Assembly (NCBI GenBank): GCA_019359595.1
Contig: JAHHGZ010000014.1
Location: 62,001-126,000 of the forward strand
DNA: 64,000 nt
Origin: Cyanomargarita calcarea GSE-NOS-MK-12-04C
Lineage (GTDB): Bacteria > Cyanobacteriota > Cyanobacteriia > Cyanobacteriales > Nostocaceae
Reading direction: 5' to 3'
Numbering within the stretch: position 1 is the first letter of the stretch; the number at the start of each line of letters is the position of its first letter. Shown here in pieces: positions 26,535-34,979 of this stretch. The translations under genes were made by a program, and so were the position numbers. Under the pieces are notes generated by a model. That model had not been told where the DNA came from. It was given only the letters and a program-made list of their open reading frames with translations, and searched no databases.

Positions 26535-27734
26535 TTAATCGCAGAGGTACGCAGAGGGTGGAGTGCGGTTAAATGCTTTTTTTTGAGTTGTTAGGTATTT
26601 AGTAAGAGAATTTGAGGACATTAGGGACATTTGTTTATTGCTTTGCCAAACATAGTCCAACTTTTCCAGATATACTTTATAGGAATCAATCGCTTCTGTA
26701 TGAGTTTGATAACTCAGATGCAATCCTTCAGATTCTTCGGTGAAGCAGCGACGCATCATTTCCACAGCCTCAGTATGACTCATATCAAAAATAGGCGATC
26801 GCATAATTTGGTAAATTGCCTGATATAATGCTGGATCATACCAAAATATGCCGTTAATCGCTGCTGAAAAATGATAATGGTCTTTTTGACAGCCACGTAA
26901 ACCTAAGTTTGCAACGAGCTTTTCAAATGCTGTTGGCGGTTTCAAACAATGAATTACATCATGGGATATAATGGTGGAACTGTTAAAGTGAAAGCTCTCA
27001 TCCATGAAGTGGTAGTAAGAAATTTTCGATGGGATAGGTGCGTTTTCTTGGTTTGGATGTTTTTGATAGTAATTGCTAAGTTTGTGCTGTACCAATTTTC
27101 CGTTCAGCGTCCGTACACCGCGCACGGTAAAGTATTGGCAAGCGAGGAATGTATTATCTGCTGACAACAATCCAAATGTTTGCAATTGGAGTTTTTTCCA
27201 GCGTTGTTTAAATGGGTTGCTATCACCAAAAACCATTGTTTCCGTAAATGGGCCTCGCATTCCATAGCTGAAAATACGCTTACCAAATAATACTGCTTCT
27301 ACTTCCTCGGATACAACTTTAAAGGCATTGATGTGTGCCCGTTCTTGCGCAGATTCTAAATCTAGTGTATCGCATACCAAGCGAAAATCTTCTTGAGCAT
27401 AGAGTCCCGCTGCGCTAGTTTGATTAAAATAGATAGTGGCTATTTCCGCAGAGATTATTTGGGAATAGTACGCTACCCAGTAAAGTTGATTTAAGATAAT
27501 TCTTTGAGTCTGGCTTGCTTGTTCCCAAACAGGTGTAGCGTAAAGGAGCGAAAATTCTTCGGGATTCCAGTATTCATCTTTACAATTTTCATAACGAAAA
27601 TCACTAGCAGCAGTATCTAAAAGTTGGGTATGGTCTTGCTGCTTGTTGCGGGTGTGATTGATTTGCAGCTTGCGGTTTATTTTTTCGTTTTCTAGAAGAG
27701 TGTTTTGCTTGGGTTCGTTTAATTTTGGATTCAT
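26535..27734 (-). CDS. AurF-like di-iron oxygenase (ferritin-like fold)
   Basis: A 399-residue protein with an N-terminal disordered region (1-55) and a helical core. Candidate di-iron ligands are E97 (IISAEIATIYFN), E131 and H134 (QERAHI), and H242, E246 and H249 (HFMDESFH). The H-x3-E-x2-H spacing equals the H223/E227/H230 group of the p-aminobenzoate N-oxygenase AurF. I could not place the fourth carboxylate (AurF E196) with certainty; the region LACQYFTVRG may align there. Members convert amines to hydroxylamines or nitro groups, or hydroxylate carbon. It belongs to the - strand cluster. The fold is likely; reaction unproven. Confidence 0.7.
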   Translation of the reverse strand: MNPKLNEPKQNTLLENEKINRKLQINHTRNKQQDHTQLLDTAASDFRYENCKDEYWNPEEFSLLYATPVWEQASQTQRIILNQLYWVAYYSQIISAEIATIYFNQTSAAGLYAQEDFRLVCDTLDLESAQERAHINAFKVVSEEVEAVLFGKRIFSYGMRGPFTETMVFGDSNPFKQRWKKLQLQTFGLLSADNTFLACQYFTVRGVRTLNGKLVQHKLSNYYQKHPNQENAPIPSKISYYHFMDESFHFNSSTIISHDVIHCLKPPTAFEKLVANLGLRGCQKDHYHFSAAINGIFWYDPALYQAIYQIMRSPIFDMSHTEAVEMMRRCFTEESEGLHLSYQTHTEAIDSYKVYLEKLDYVWQSNKQMSLMSSNSLTKYLTTQKKAFNRTPPSAYLCD

Positions 27735-27822
27735 ATATATGATATATCTTTAAATATTCGATTAATCTGACCTAAGCACAGCAACTCCCCTAGAGTCTGT
27801 AATTACCCCCTTAATCCCCCTT

Positions 27823-28167
27823 GCAAAGGGGGAAATTAGAAGTCTGGTTCCCTCCCCTTTACAAGGGGAGGGTTAGGGTGGGGTTCCCTCTACAAAGGGG
27901 GAAATTAGAAATCTGGTTCCCTCCCCTTTACAAGGGGAGGGTTAGGGTGGGGTTCCTTCTGCAAAGGGGGAAATTAGAAATCTGGTTCCCTCCCCTTTAC
28001 AAGGGGAGGGTTAGGGTGGGGTTCCTTCTGCAAAGGGGGAAATTAGAAATCTGGTTCCCTCCCCTTTACAAGGGGAGGGTTAGGGTGGGGTTCCCTCTAC
28101 AAAGGGGGAAATTAGAAATCTGGTTCCCTCCCCTTTACAAGGGGAGGGTTAGGGTGGGGTTAGGGTG
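27823..28167. repeat. Tandem array of five 69-bp units
   Basis: Five consecutive units begin at 27823, 27892, 27961, 28030 and 28099. Each contains aaattagaaatctggttccc and a hairpin made of CCCTCCCCTTTACAAGGGG plus AGGG, followed by ttagggtggggtt. Differences between units are single bases. Because 69 is a multiple of three, an open frame runs through it, but the peptide is a simple repeat and not a credible protein. It lies between the AurF-like and ferritin-like genes. Confidence 0.9.
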
Positions 28168-28181
28168 GGGTTCGGGAATAT

Positions 28182-29096
28182 TCATACACATTTTTCTGCT
28201 GGGAGAGGTTGGAATACTCCCCTGACTTCTAATTCTTCAACTATAGTTCCCATATTTGGACTTCGCATTAGCGATCGCAACAATTGCAAACGACTGCTGC
28301 TATGATTTTCTGTATTCAGTTGCTCAAAAATCTGGACTTTCTGCTGACGGGATAAATCACCTTTAACTTTCTCAATTGCTGCGACAACACTTTGAGGCCC
28401 CACCTGCACCATCTGCAAGAATAATGCTAGCACCTCGATGATTGTCTGCTGGCTGGATTTGGTAACATTTGTTCTATCTAACAGGGTTACTCCCGTACCG
28501 TGGTGACGGCTCTCGTCTTGTAAAAAACTCTGCAAAACCGAACTAAAATCTACATTGCGGCAATTTTTGGCAAGACTGCGGTAATGAGTCAAACCCCAGC
28601 CCTCAAGTACCACCTGTAACACAAACAACAGTACTGTTTTATCTTGAGTTTCAGCCAAATCTTCCAACAAACGTAAAAAAGCGTTATCTGTACCCCGCAT
28701 TTCACTATTAGGTAAAAAACGGCTAATCTGGATGAGGTGGGTAACTTCATCAGCACTAAAGAGAGCATACAGCATTCGTTCCTCGCTACTTTCTGCCAGA
28801 GATACCATTTTTGCCATATAACCCACCCCCGCTTTCTCAATAAAGTAGGCTTCTTCCAAGAGTCCGCAAGCACTACAATCCAAAATCTCTGTTTGTTCCT
28901 CAACGGTAGCTTCTTGGAAGATTTTTACCTTATCCAGACCGAAATAAGCAGCATTCCAGTAGGAAGACAAAGGAGCCATTTGTACGTCTGATGGATTTCC
29001 CAGCTTATTTTTGAGTGCTGAATCTAATACACGACGCAGTTTGTCATCCTGATGGAGATGGGGTAAATCGAATCCAGCGGTTTTCTTATTTATCAT
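28182..29096 (-). CDS. Ferritin-like di-iron protein
   Basis: A 304-residue, mostly helical protein with a textbook ferritin-like ligand order: E82 or E87 (EEAYFIEKAG), E117 and H120 (DEVTH), E165 (LEGWGLTH) and E195 and H198 (DESRHH). That is E - ExxH - E - ExxH, the bacterial multicomponent/ribonucleotide-reductase type of four-helix di-iron site. A C-terminal helical extension (about 215-300) is unassigned. It is a different branch from the AurF-like neighbour. It could be an oxygenase, desaturase or oxidase. Its C-terminus is adjacent to the tandem array, but the frame looks complete. Confidence 0.72.
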   Translation of the reverse strand: MINKKTAGFDLPHLHQDDKLRRVLDSALKNKLGNPSDVQMAPLSSYWNAAYFGLDKVKIFQEATVEEQTEILDCSACGLLEEAYFIEKAGVGYMAKMVSLAESSEERMLYALFSADEVTHLIQISRFLPNSEMRGTDNAFLRLLEDLAETQDKTVLLFVLQVVLEGWGLTHYRSLAKNCRNVDFSSVLQSFLQDESRHHGTGVTLLDRTNVTKSSQQTIIEVLALFLQMVQVGPQSVVAAIEKVKGDLSRQQKVQIFEQLNTENHSSSRLQLLRSLMRSPNMGTIVEELEVRGVFQPLPAEKCV

Positions 29097-29176
29097 TTGT
29101 TGCTGGTTAGTTGTTGGTGGTACTCTGTGAGACTAATTTTGAGGGGTTGCGACAATGAAGCCCCCTGCCCCCAATT

Positions 29177-29415
29177 CCTACGGTGTATACACAAGTCCTA
29201 AAATTCCTAATCTAAAGGTTCGTTTTTTTCTTTCTTCGTGCCCTACCCTTGCCTCCGGCACGCTTCGCTTACGCGTCCTACCCTCCGGGAGCGCTCCGCT
29301 TACGTGTTTAAAAACATACATTCTTTTTTAACCACGTAGGCAAAGCCAGCCCGAAGGGCTTAGGGCACAAAGGACACGAAGAAAGAATTTTTACCACTTG
29401 TGTGTACACCGTAGG
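29177..29415. repeat. MITE with 20-bp terminal inverted repeats
   Basis: The left end CCTACGGTGTATACACAAGT (29177-29196) is inverted at 29396-29415 with one mismatch. Inner inverted segments (ttctttcttcgtg near 29228; cacgaagaaagaa near 29376) and small palindromic inserts (ctccgggagcgctccgc) fill it. Size 239 bp. It lies between the ferritin-like gene and the second Rieske gene, so it interrupts the cluster. Confidence 0.75.
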
Positions 29416-29416
29416 C

Positions 29417-29515
29417 CCCAATTCTGGGGGATAATAAAATTCAATTCAAAGTCCCCCAGAATTGGGTAGCCACTGCGTTTCTTGGCTCTGCCGACTTGTA
29501 GCATGTGGCGTGGAT
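29417..29515. repeat. Dispersed repeat, inverted copy at 46.5 kb
   Basis: Contains CCCCAATTCTGGGGG, caaagtccccca, then gccactgcgtttcttggc, tctgccgacttgtagcatgt. The last about 65 bp occur in the opposite orientation at about 46488-46553 with few differences. No coding potential. Confidence 0.75.
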
Positions 29516-29556
29516 TCAGGGGGCTTCCCTTTTCCCTTTTCCCCTCCTATCTCCCA

Positions 29557-30654
29557 TCAGTCGTTAATTTCCTTTTCCAACCTTTTCCTTAAATTGTGTT
29601 CCCCATCACCCCATGTTGCTTGTATTTCCTTCCAACTACCCCAGGCGATCGCTTTCTGTTTCTCGACATGTTGAATAAATTGTAAGATCGATTGATCGGC
29701 TTTGGTTGGTGTTTTTAAGTCAAACTTGATCGTCTGAAAAATCTTGGTGTCTCCCTTGGCAAAATAATTCCCGACTAACTTAGTCAACAAAAGCACAATC
29801 CGATTAAACAACCAACCGTGAATACCTGGTCTTTTTTTAGTAATTAACAAAGTTTGACCTTCTGCTTTTCCTCCCTCCACTAAACGCAGGGTAAACATAA
29901 TATGGAAATGTAGAAAGTCAGGCCCGACCGTCACTGTCCCCGTGCTGCCATACCAATAACACATATTATACGTAACAGCATTTTTGTAGAAGCGACGAAT
30001 TAACTTCAAGAATAAAGAATCCTCCCCTCCCCGCGTAATGTTACTAAAAGTTACAGCGTTTTCGCTTAATTCCTGCTTTTCAAAGACAATTTCTACTGGA
30101 AAATCGTGAACTGTATTGAAGTGATGGGCATCAATGGCATTAATCATCACTACATTTGGGTGACAATTTTTCACAAACCGCGAACCAAAGACACTATGAC
30201 ATTCCTCACCTTCCAACTCTGGGACAAAGGGTAAAGGCTGTTCGGGAGTTTTCCCAGTCCAAATCCAAATCATCCCGTACTTCTCAGCAGTCTGCCAAGT
30301 TTTCTGCTTCACAGGAAAGGCCTCTCCCGAACAAGGGATATCAATACAGTCCCCTTCGGCATCAAACTTCCAGTTGTGGAAAAAGCAGCGCAGTCCATCC
30401 TCCTCAACCTTGCCTTCTGCCAGGTGAGCGCCCATATGCGGACAGTAAGCATCAATGGCGACTACTTGACCATCAGTGCCCCGATAAACCGCCAATTCCC
30501 TTCCCATAAGGCTGACAGGCTTTACCTTTCCCCTCCTCAGTTTGTGAGATGGTAATGCCCAATACCAACCCTCAATAAAACGCTGTGGATGGTTGAAAGT
30601 TTTGGTATTGCGCTTGGAATGAACAGGCTGTGAGTTGAGATTCGTCGATACCAT
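29557..30654 (-). CDS. Rieske non-heme iron oxygenase (second)
   Basis: A 365-residue protein. The Rieske ligands are C71 and H73 (YCPHMG) and C90 and H93 (CFFHNW). The mononuclear iron motif is D175, H178 and H183 (DAHHFNTVH). It differs clearly from the 340-residue Rieske protein in the same cluster, so the two are not a recent duplication. It has no adjacent ferredoxin of its own. The N-terminus (about 1-20) is polar and disordered. It is encoded 77 bp downstream of the GNAT-like gene. Oxygenase class is firm; substrate unknown. Confidence 0.87.
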   Translation of the reverse strand: MVSTNLNSQPVHSKRNTKTFNHPQRFIEGWYWALPSHKLRRGKVKPVSLMGRELAVYRGTDGQVVAIDAYCPHMGAHLAEGKVEEDGLRCFFHNWKFDAEGDCIDIPCSGEAFPVKQKTWQTAEKYGMIWIWTGKTPEQPLPFVPELEGEECHSVFGSRFVKNCHPNVVMINAIDAHHFNTVHDFPVEIVFEKQELSENAVTFSNITRGGEDSLFLKLIRRFYKNAVTYNMCYWYGSTGTVTVGPDFLHFHIMFTLRLVEGGKAEGQTLLITKKRPGIHGWLFNRIVLLLTKLVGNYFAKGDTKIFQTIKFDLKTPTKADQSILQFIQHVEKQKAIAWGSWKEIQATWGDGEHNLRKRLEKEIND

Positions 30655-30731
30655 TTTGGGTGCCTGGATTTAAAATTAATTAGACCTTTTACATCAAGTT
30701 TCTCTATGTCTAGACTACCCATTTTAAATTT

Positions 30732-31466
30732 TTAACTTTTAATTTCTAATTGCCATTTGGGCTTATTTGCAAACCACATTCTTTTTCCAGCGGATGTCAA
30801 GTTTTCTTCACAAATTTCAGTCAAACAAACAAGTTCATCTCCTTGGAGATGTCCGGAGTTTTGGCAAGCGAAAAACTGGATGTGGGGATCTTGCAGTCTT
30901 TCAATAGGGATACCTTTGAGTCCATTTCGCAGTGCATGAGGATGGGGAAAGCGCACTACTCCAGCTTTTTTGTCGTAGTATTGACCAAAGCGATCGCGGC
31001 TGAGTGATTCCATCAAAGATAAAATACTCTTGGGGGTGGTAGCATCGTATCTCGGGTAAAATTCCTGCCAAAACAGCGGTAGAAAACGATAGGTACGATA
31101 ACCGCTAGATATCAAAAGCCAATAGAGTTTACCATTAGCATATTCGCGACGCAGTTTTTGTATAGAAGCAATCCAATTCCGTGATAGCGCAGAACTCGAC
31201 CAAGCACTGGGGTCTACAATTGTGTCTCCAGAATAGACGACGCTGAATTTTTCTCCTTCAAACTCACTGTCATACATCAGCAAGGTAGAAAAACCCTTGA
31301 TTTGGTGTGTATTCTCGTCGAATAGAAGGATTACCCAGTTTTTACTATTCAAGTCAGCCTGAAAAACGTCAGCTTTCACACCTTCAAAATGTGTACTCAG
31401 CAACGAGTACATAGCCAACCAGTCTTCTTTTAACAACTCCTCAGTGCGAACCAATCGGCTTTGCAT
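30732..31466 (-). CDS. Unrecognised protein, possibly GNAT-like acyltransferase
   Basis: A 244-residue soluble protein. The N-terminal half (LVRTEELLKEDWLAMYSLLS, WVILLFDENTHQIKGFSTLL, VVYSGDTIVDPSAW) has the strand-helix order and the glycine-flanked central strand seen in GNAT acyltransferases. However, no clear acetyl-CoA (R/Q-x-x-G-x-G/A) loop is visible. The middle contains a conserved-looking LYWLLISSGYRTYRFLPLFW. The C-terminal region is hydrophilic with two cysteines. It is the most upstream gene of the - strand cluster, so it may be read from the cluster promoter in 31467-31700. No specific function is assigned. Confidence 0.6.
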   Translation of the reverse strand: MQSRLVRTEELLKEDWLAMYSLLSTHFEGVKADVFQADLNSKNWVILLFDENTHQIKGFSTLLMYDSEFEGEKFSVVYSGDTIVDPSAWSSSALSRNWIASIQKLRREYANGKLYWLLISSGYRTYRFLPLFWQEFYPRYDATTPKSILSLMESLSRDRFGQYYDKKAGVVRFPHPHALRNGLKGIPIERLQDPHIQFFACQNSGHLQGDELVCLTEICEENLTSAGKRMWFANKPKWQLEIKS

Positions 31467-31869
31467 AGCTTCATTACAACAAATTTGCGTTCCATTATAT
31501 GAACTCTAATCACTTTGTTGAGAAAGCTTATTGCTTTTGTGTCAGAAAATAATCTGTCCTGTTTGTTTAGAAAATAACACTTAAAAATTAAAATTTAAAT
31601 ATTACTTACTTAAGTATAAACTGAGCTTTTTCAAAAGAGAAAGTATGATAAACATTAATTTAATATTTCCTACTGTATAAAAGTAGTTGGCTTTATTGTT
31701 AAGCAACAAAACATAGATAAGTAGGTAATACCATTTTTGTATGAAGATGCAATTAATAGCCCTCCTTACTTAAGCCGATTCAGTCGGGTATGGTGGATGT
31801 TGTGGCTCGTTTGAGTCCGGTGTTGACGTTTAAGGGGTGATGTAAATTATATTGCCCCTCTGCCAGCAG
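31467..31869. repeat. AT-rich spacer with a TAAGTAGG-family repeat
   Basis: Upstream region of the - strand cluster, very AT-rich, and so the likely promoter region. At 31718-31773 is a short element with ends TAAGTAGG and CCTTACTTA. Its internal segment TAATACCATTTTTGTATGAA plus gatgcaatt (31726-31754) recurs, inverted, at 59891-59920 with one mismatch. No gene seen. Confidence 0.5.
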
Positions 31870-32730
31870 CTACTCAGATTTATCCAAAGAAAGGAAATTC
31901 CTCAAAGAACGAACAAATTGCTGAATATTATTAGTGCTAACTTTCATCGAAGCTAAAAGCTTGGGAAGGTCAGCGATTAAAAAGTCCAGTTTTGTTTTAT
32001 TAAGGGCTGTTTGAATCTCTGCTATTGGTTTGGGATAGTGTCGCTGATACAAGCTGATGAGTTCAATTAATTCTTGGATATAACGTGTAGTGCGAATCAC
32101 ATTGCCTGCAATTAAGTTAATGGGATTGTTTATTTGTTGAGGTATTGCAGTTAAAAATTGTTCCAGCAAAATCATTTTTTCATTTTGAACTAATTTTACA
32201 TAATTTTCTTGAATCTCGCGTAAATCTGTTTCGAGAATTTTTGATTCTTCTTGGGCTTGTTTTAGTTGAGCAAGTGTTAATAGTTGAATTTGAGAATAGG
32301 TTAATAGTAGCTGTTGAATATCAAGTATCCGATGCCTTCCAGATTCAGAACGAACTACAATCGGTTCATAAACTAATTCAGGTGTTCTTTGCAAAGAAAT
32401 CTGAGTTGCTGTTACAATAGGTGTATTTTCATCAAGTACCGAAATTTCTGGTTGGAGGAAATTGTAGAGATTTTCGATAGGCCTTTCAGCAAATAATCCT
32501 AAACTATAAGGACGACTCATTAACTCAAAAAATCTCCGTCGTGAAATCATCCCTACATAGCTTTGATTTCTTGTTAAAATTATTCCTGGCATCAAAGGTT
32601 CTTCCTCAAAAACCTTAGCCAAGGTATACCCTAAACTATCTACTTCGGTATCAATCTCCCAGAGTGTTAACTCCTGCAAAGTGGAGTTTAATTGCAAATT
32701 GATCTGCTCGGAATTCCTTATAATGTCCAT
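31870..32730 (-). CDS. CBS-domain protein with degenerate, ATPase-less kinase dimerisation domain
   Basis: A 286-residue protein. Residues about 15-145 look like a CBS pair (MPGIILTRNQSYVGMISRRR, VVRSESGRHRILDIQQLLLT). A coiled coil follows (150-190). Residues about 190-284 align by eye with the dimerisation domain of cyanobacterial sensor kinases, for example LPKLLASMKVSTNNIQQFVR and SLRNFLSLD. The usual AHEINNP motif is PQQINNP, so the phosphorylated His is Gln198. The protein ends where the ATPase domain would begin, so it cannot be an active kinase. It may be a binding partner for another kinase, or a decayed gene. Confidence 0.75.
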   Translation of the reverse strand: MDIIRNSEQINLQLNSTLQELTLWEIDTEVDSLGYTLAKVFEEEPLMPGIILTRNQSYVGMISRRRFFELMSRPYSLGLFAERPIENLYNFLQPEISVLDENTPIVTATQISLQRTPELVYEPIVVRSESGRHRILDIQQLLLTYSQIQLLTLAQLKQAQEESKILETDLREIQENYVKLVQNEKMILLEQFLTAIPQQINNPINLIAGNVIRTTRYIQELIELISLYQRHYPKPIAEIQTALNKTKLDFLIADLPKLLASMKVSTNNIQQFVRSLRNFLSLDKSE

Positions 32731-33047
32731 AGCCTATATACTCTCCATGCTTTATTCAAACAACTTTTCGGTACAAAATTTTCGTTACTTTCAAAGCAAA
32801 TTAGTTGTGTGAGGTTTGGTGTAAAGCAAGCGACTCTGAATAAAATTGATGAACAAATTTTAGAGAGTTATAATTTCAAAAAGAATACATTCAAGCTTAT
32901 ATTTTGATATAAATCTATTAAAAAGTCTTCTAGGTTTGGATACAATTATAGACTCTGATATTGACGTTTCAAGCATAATCGCTTATACATTTTTGGTTTG
33001 GGGATAAATTACCTCTCTACGTGTCCATAGCCAAGATTGATGTATAA
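32731..33047. other. AT-rich divergent spacer, no gene supported
   Basis: Between the CBS/degenerate kinase gene and the lipoprotein gene. Short frames show no resemblance to known proteins. Expected to hold both promoters. Confidence 0.4.
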
Positions 33048-33860
33048 ATGAAACACTTCATAAGTAGAATAACCGTCGTTACAACTTTATTTATAGCCAC
33101 CAGTTGCTCATCAGGTGTCAAGTCTGGTATGCATCAGGGTGAAAATCGCACAAGTCAGCATAAGGGACACTCGATCCAAGCAAAATTGACTGTTCCCAAA
33201 AATGTTGTTGCCAATCAACCAATTCCTTTAGCAATTGATATTCAGAACTCAAGTGATAAAGCAGCGAGCAATTCTGACAGCTTTCAACAGAAACAAATGC
33301 ATTTAATTATCGTCAGCGATGATTTGAAATTTTTTGATCGCATTCATCCTACTTACAAAGGAAATGGACGTTTTGAAATTAATCCCAGTTTACCCAATCC
33401 AGGTGGTTATACTCTGTTCAGCGATTACAAACCTTCCAAACAAAAAGAACAAGTAACTATTCAAAAAGTTAGCATTCCTGGCAAAGTTCCCTTACCAACA
33501 GAATTAGAAAAATTTAGCAATACAAAGATTTTGTCTAATACTAAGGTAAATCTTTCACAAGCAAAACCTCAAGCTGGGAAGGAAGTAACTTTAACTTTTG
33601 ATTTTAAAGAAGCTGCTAACAACCAAGCAATTAAAGATTTGCAACCATATTTAGGAGAAAAAGGACATTTGGTAATTATCAAAAGTTCATCGCCATTAAC
33701 TACATCTGATTATATCCATGCTCAGGCTCGCAAGGATAGTCCAGAGGGTAAAGTACAATTTATAACTAGTTTTCCCCAATCAGGGACATATAAACTCTGG
33801 GGTCAATTTAATCGTAATGGTAAGATAATTACTGCGGATTTTTGGGTCAATGTATTTTGA
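33048..33860 (+). CDS. Lipoprotein of unknown function with two similar beta domains
   Basis: A 270-residue protein with a lipoprotein signal: basic start, hydrophobic core VVTTLFIA and lipobox TSC (about Cys20). Two stretches resemble each other: KQMHLIIVSDDLKFFDRIHP (about 83-102) and KGHLVIIKSS...YIHAQ (about 204-220), each ending in His. This HxxIxxDDLxxFxxxHP pattern is seen in periplasmic proteins near metal-handling genes. The second repeat ends KLWGQFNRNGKIITADFWVNVF. It is probably a cell-envelope protein and may bind metal through His and Met, but that is inference. The stop codon lies in the TGAATGAAGG repeat. Confidence 0.65.
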   Translation: MKHFISRITVVTTLFIATSCSSGVKSGMHQGENRTSQHKGHSIQAKLTVPKNVVANQPIPLAIDIQNSSDKAASNSDSFQQKQMHLIIVSDDLKFFDRIHPTYKGNGRFEINPSLPNPGGYTLFSDYKPSKQKEQVTIQKVSIPGKVPLPTELEKFSNTKILSNTKVNLSQAKPQAGKEVTLTFDFKEAANNQAIKDLQPYLGEKGHLVIIKSSSPLTTSDYIHAQARKDSPEGKVQFITSFPQSGTYKLWGQFNRNGKIITADFWVNVF

Positions 33861-33901
33861 ATGAAGGAAGAAGGAAGAAGGAAGTTGTTAGTTGGTTTTG
33901 G

Positions 33902-33990
33902 TAAGTAGGCAGGCATTATTAAATACAAGATGGGTGGCGCCACCCGAGTAAAAAAATAGCATTTGATGTCTATTTAAGCCTACCTATTTA
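33902..33990. repeat. Short MITE, TAAGTAGG family
   Basis: Left end TAAGTAGGCAGGC (33902-33914), inverted right end GCCTACCTATTTA (33978-33990), two mismatches in 13. The internal block cattattaaatacaagatggg is shared with a copy at 57637. A GGTGGCGCCACC palindrome sits in the centre. The preceding 33858-33884 is a gaaggaa tandem repeat. Confidence 0.7.
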
Positions 33991-33994
33991 TGTG

Positions 33995-34035
33995 AAAAAT
34001 AAGATTCCCAACTTCTTAAAAAAAGTCGGGAATCT
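33995..34035 (-). terminator. Intrinsic terminator of nagB
   Basis: Read on the - strand after the nagB stop: AGATTCCCGACTT, a T-rich loop, AAGTTGGGAATCT, then TATTTTT. The 13-bp stem (one G-T type mismatch) and T-run make a good rho-independent terminator. The same hairpin family (with GGGGATC ends) recurs at 46622-46650 and 51461-51494. Confidence 0.65.
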
Positions 34036-34049
34036 AGGTATGTGCCACC

Positions 34050-34826
34050 CTAATTCATGCATCCATCATAACTATCTGAGTCCAAAAATAATGTAGCCTG
34101 CGGTTGTTTGCGGAGAATTGAAACAGGGCAATCTGTATTAACTTCCCCTTGCAAAACTTGTTTTACTACCTTTGCTTTCCGTTTATCTGGGGCAAGACAA
34201 ATAATTTTTTTTGTCGAACAAATCATCGGGATAGTAAGAGTAAATGCATATTGCGGGACACTATTAATATCTGGAAAATAACCTGTATTTACTTGTTGCT
34301 GACGATTTATATCATCTAATTTTACCAACTTCACGCTATACGGATCATGAAAATCAGCAACGGATGGATCGTTAAAAGCGATGTGCCCATTTTCCCCAAC
34401 ACCTAAGCAACATAAATCAATCGGTTGGGCTTGTAATAGTTTTGTGTAGCGATCGCATTCCGCCAAAGGTTGCAATGTATCCCCTTGAATATAATGAAAC
34501 TCTTTAGGTTTTACCCGCACCTCTACTTTCTCGTGTAGATAGCGCCGAAAACTCGCAGAATGTTCAGCAGAAATCCCTAAATACTCGTCTAAATGAAAAC
34601 AAGTAATCTGCGACCAATCAAGACCACCTAAGGCAATCAAAATATCAAGAAATTGAAGTTGAGAGTTACCAGTAGCCAATAAGATAGTCGCGTTACCCTT
34701 TTCATTGAGAATAGCTTGTAAATAGCGCTGTGTAATTTCCGCCACATCTTGTGCCATTTCAACTTGGGAGCTGTAAACCTGTACGCTGAGGTCATCAACA
34801 CGAAACAATTTTGTAGCGGCTACCAT
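34050..34826 (-). CDS. nagB: Glucosamine-6-phosphate deaminase
   Basis: Converts glucosamine-6-phosphate to fructose-6-phosphate and ammonia. 258 residues. Motifs: ILLATGNSQLQFLDIL (phosphate loop, usually ATGxTP), FHLDEYLGIS with the catalytic Asp, LGVGENGHIAFNDP with the ring-opening His, and a C-terminal segment with IPMICSTKKIICLAP and a Lys-rich KRKAKVVKQVLQG. The TGNS variant in place of TGxTP is slightly unusual but occurs in the family. Divergent from the HAD phosphatase gene. High confidence. Confidence 0.9.
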   Translation of the reverse strand: MVAATKLFRVDDLSVQVYSSQVEMAQDVAEITQRYLQAILNEKGNATILLATGNSQLQFLDILIALGGLDWSQITCFHLDEYLGISAEHSASFRRYLHEKVEVRVKPKEFHYIQGDTLQPLAECDRYTKLLQAQPIDLCCLGVGENGHIAFNDPSVADFHDPYSVKLVKLDDINRQQQVNTGYFPDINSVPQYAFTLTIPMICSTKKIICLAPDKRKAKVVKQVLQGEVNTDCPVSILRKQPQATLFLDSDSYDGCMN

Positions 34827-34979
34827 TTGATTAAAAATAAAGTTATAAGCACTCTTACGGATTTAGCAGGTTAATTATAATTTTTTGTCCCAGTCAATCA
34901 AAGAAGAATGACTACAGACAAAAAAGAATGTAAACTATTGAAATTAAGTTAACATTTATTTACATTTTACCCAAAAATC

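Noticed and set aside
27821-28225. 134-residue open frame of repeated LQRGKLEIWFPPLYKG units
   Set aside because: It is produced by 69-bp tandem DNA repeats whose period is a multiple of three; composition and lack of family signal argue against a protein.
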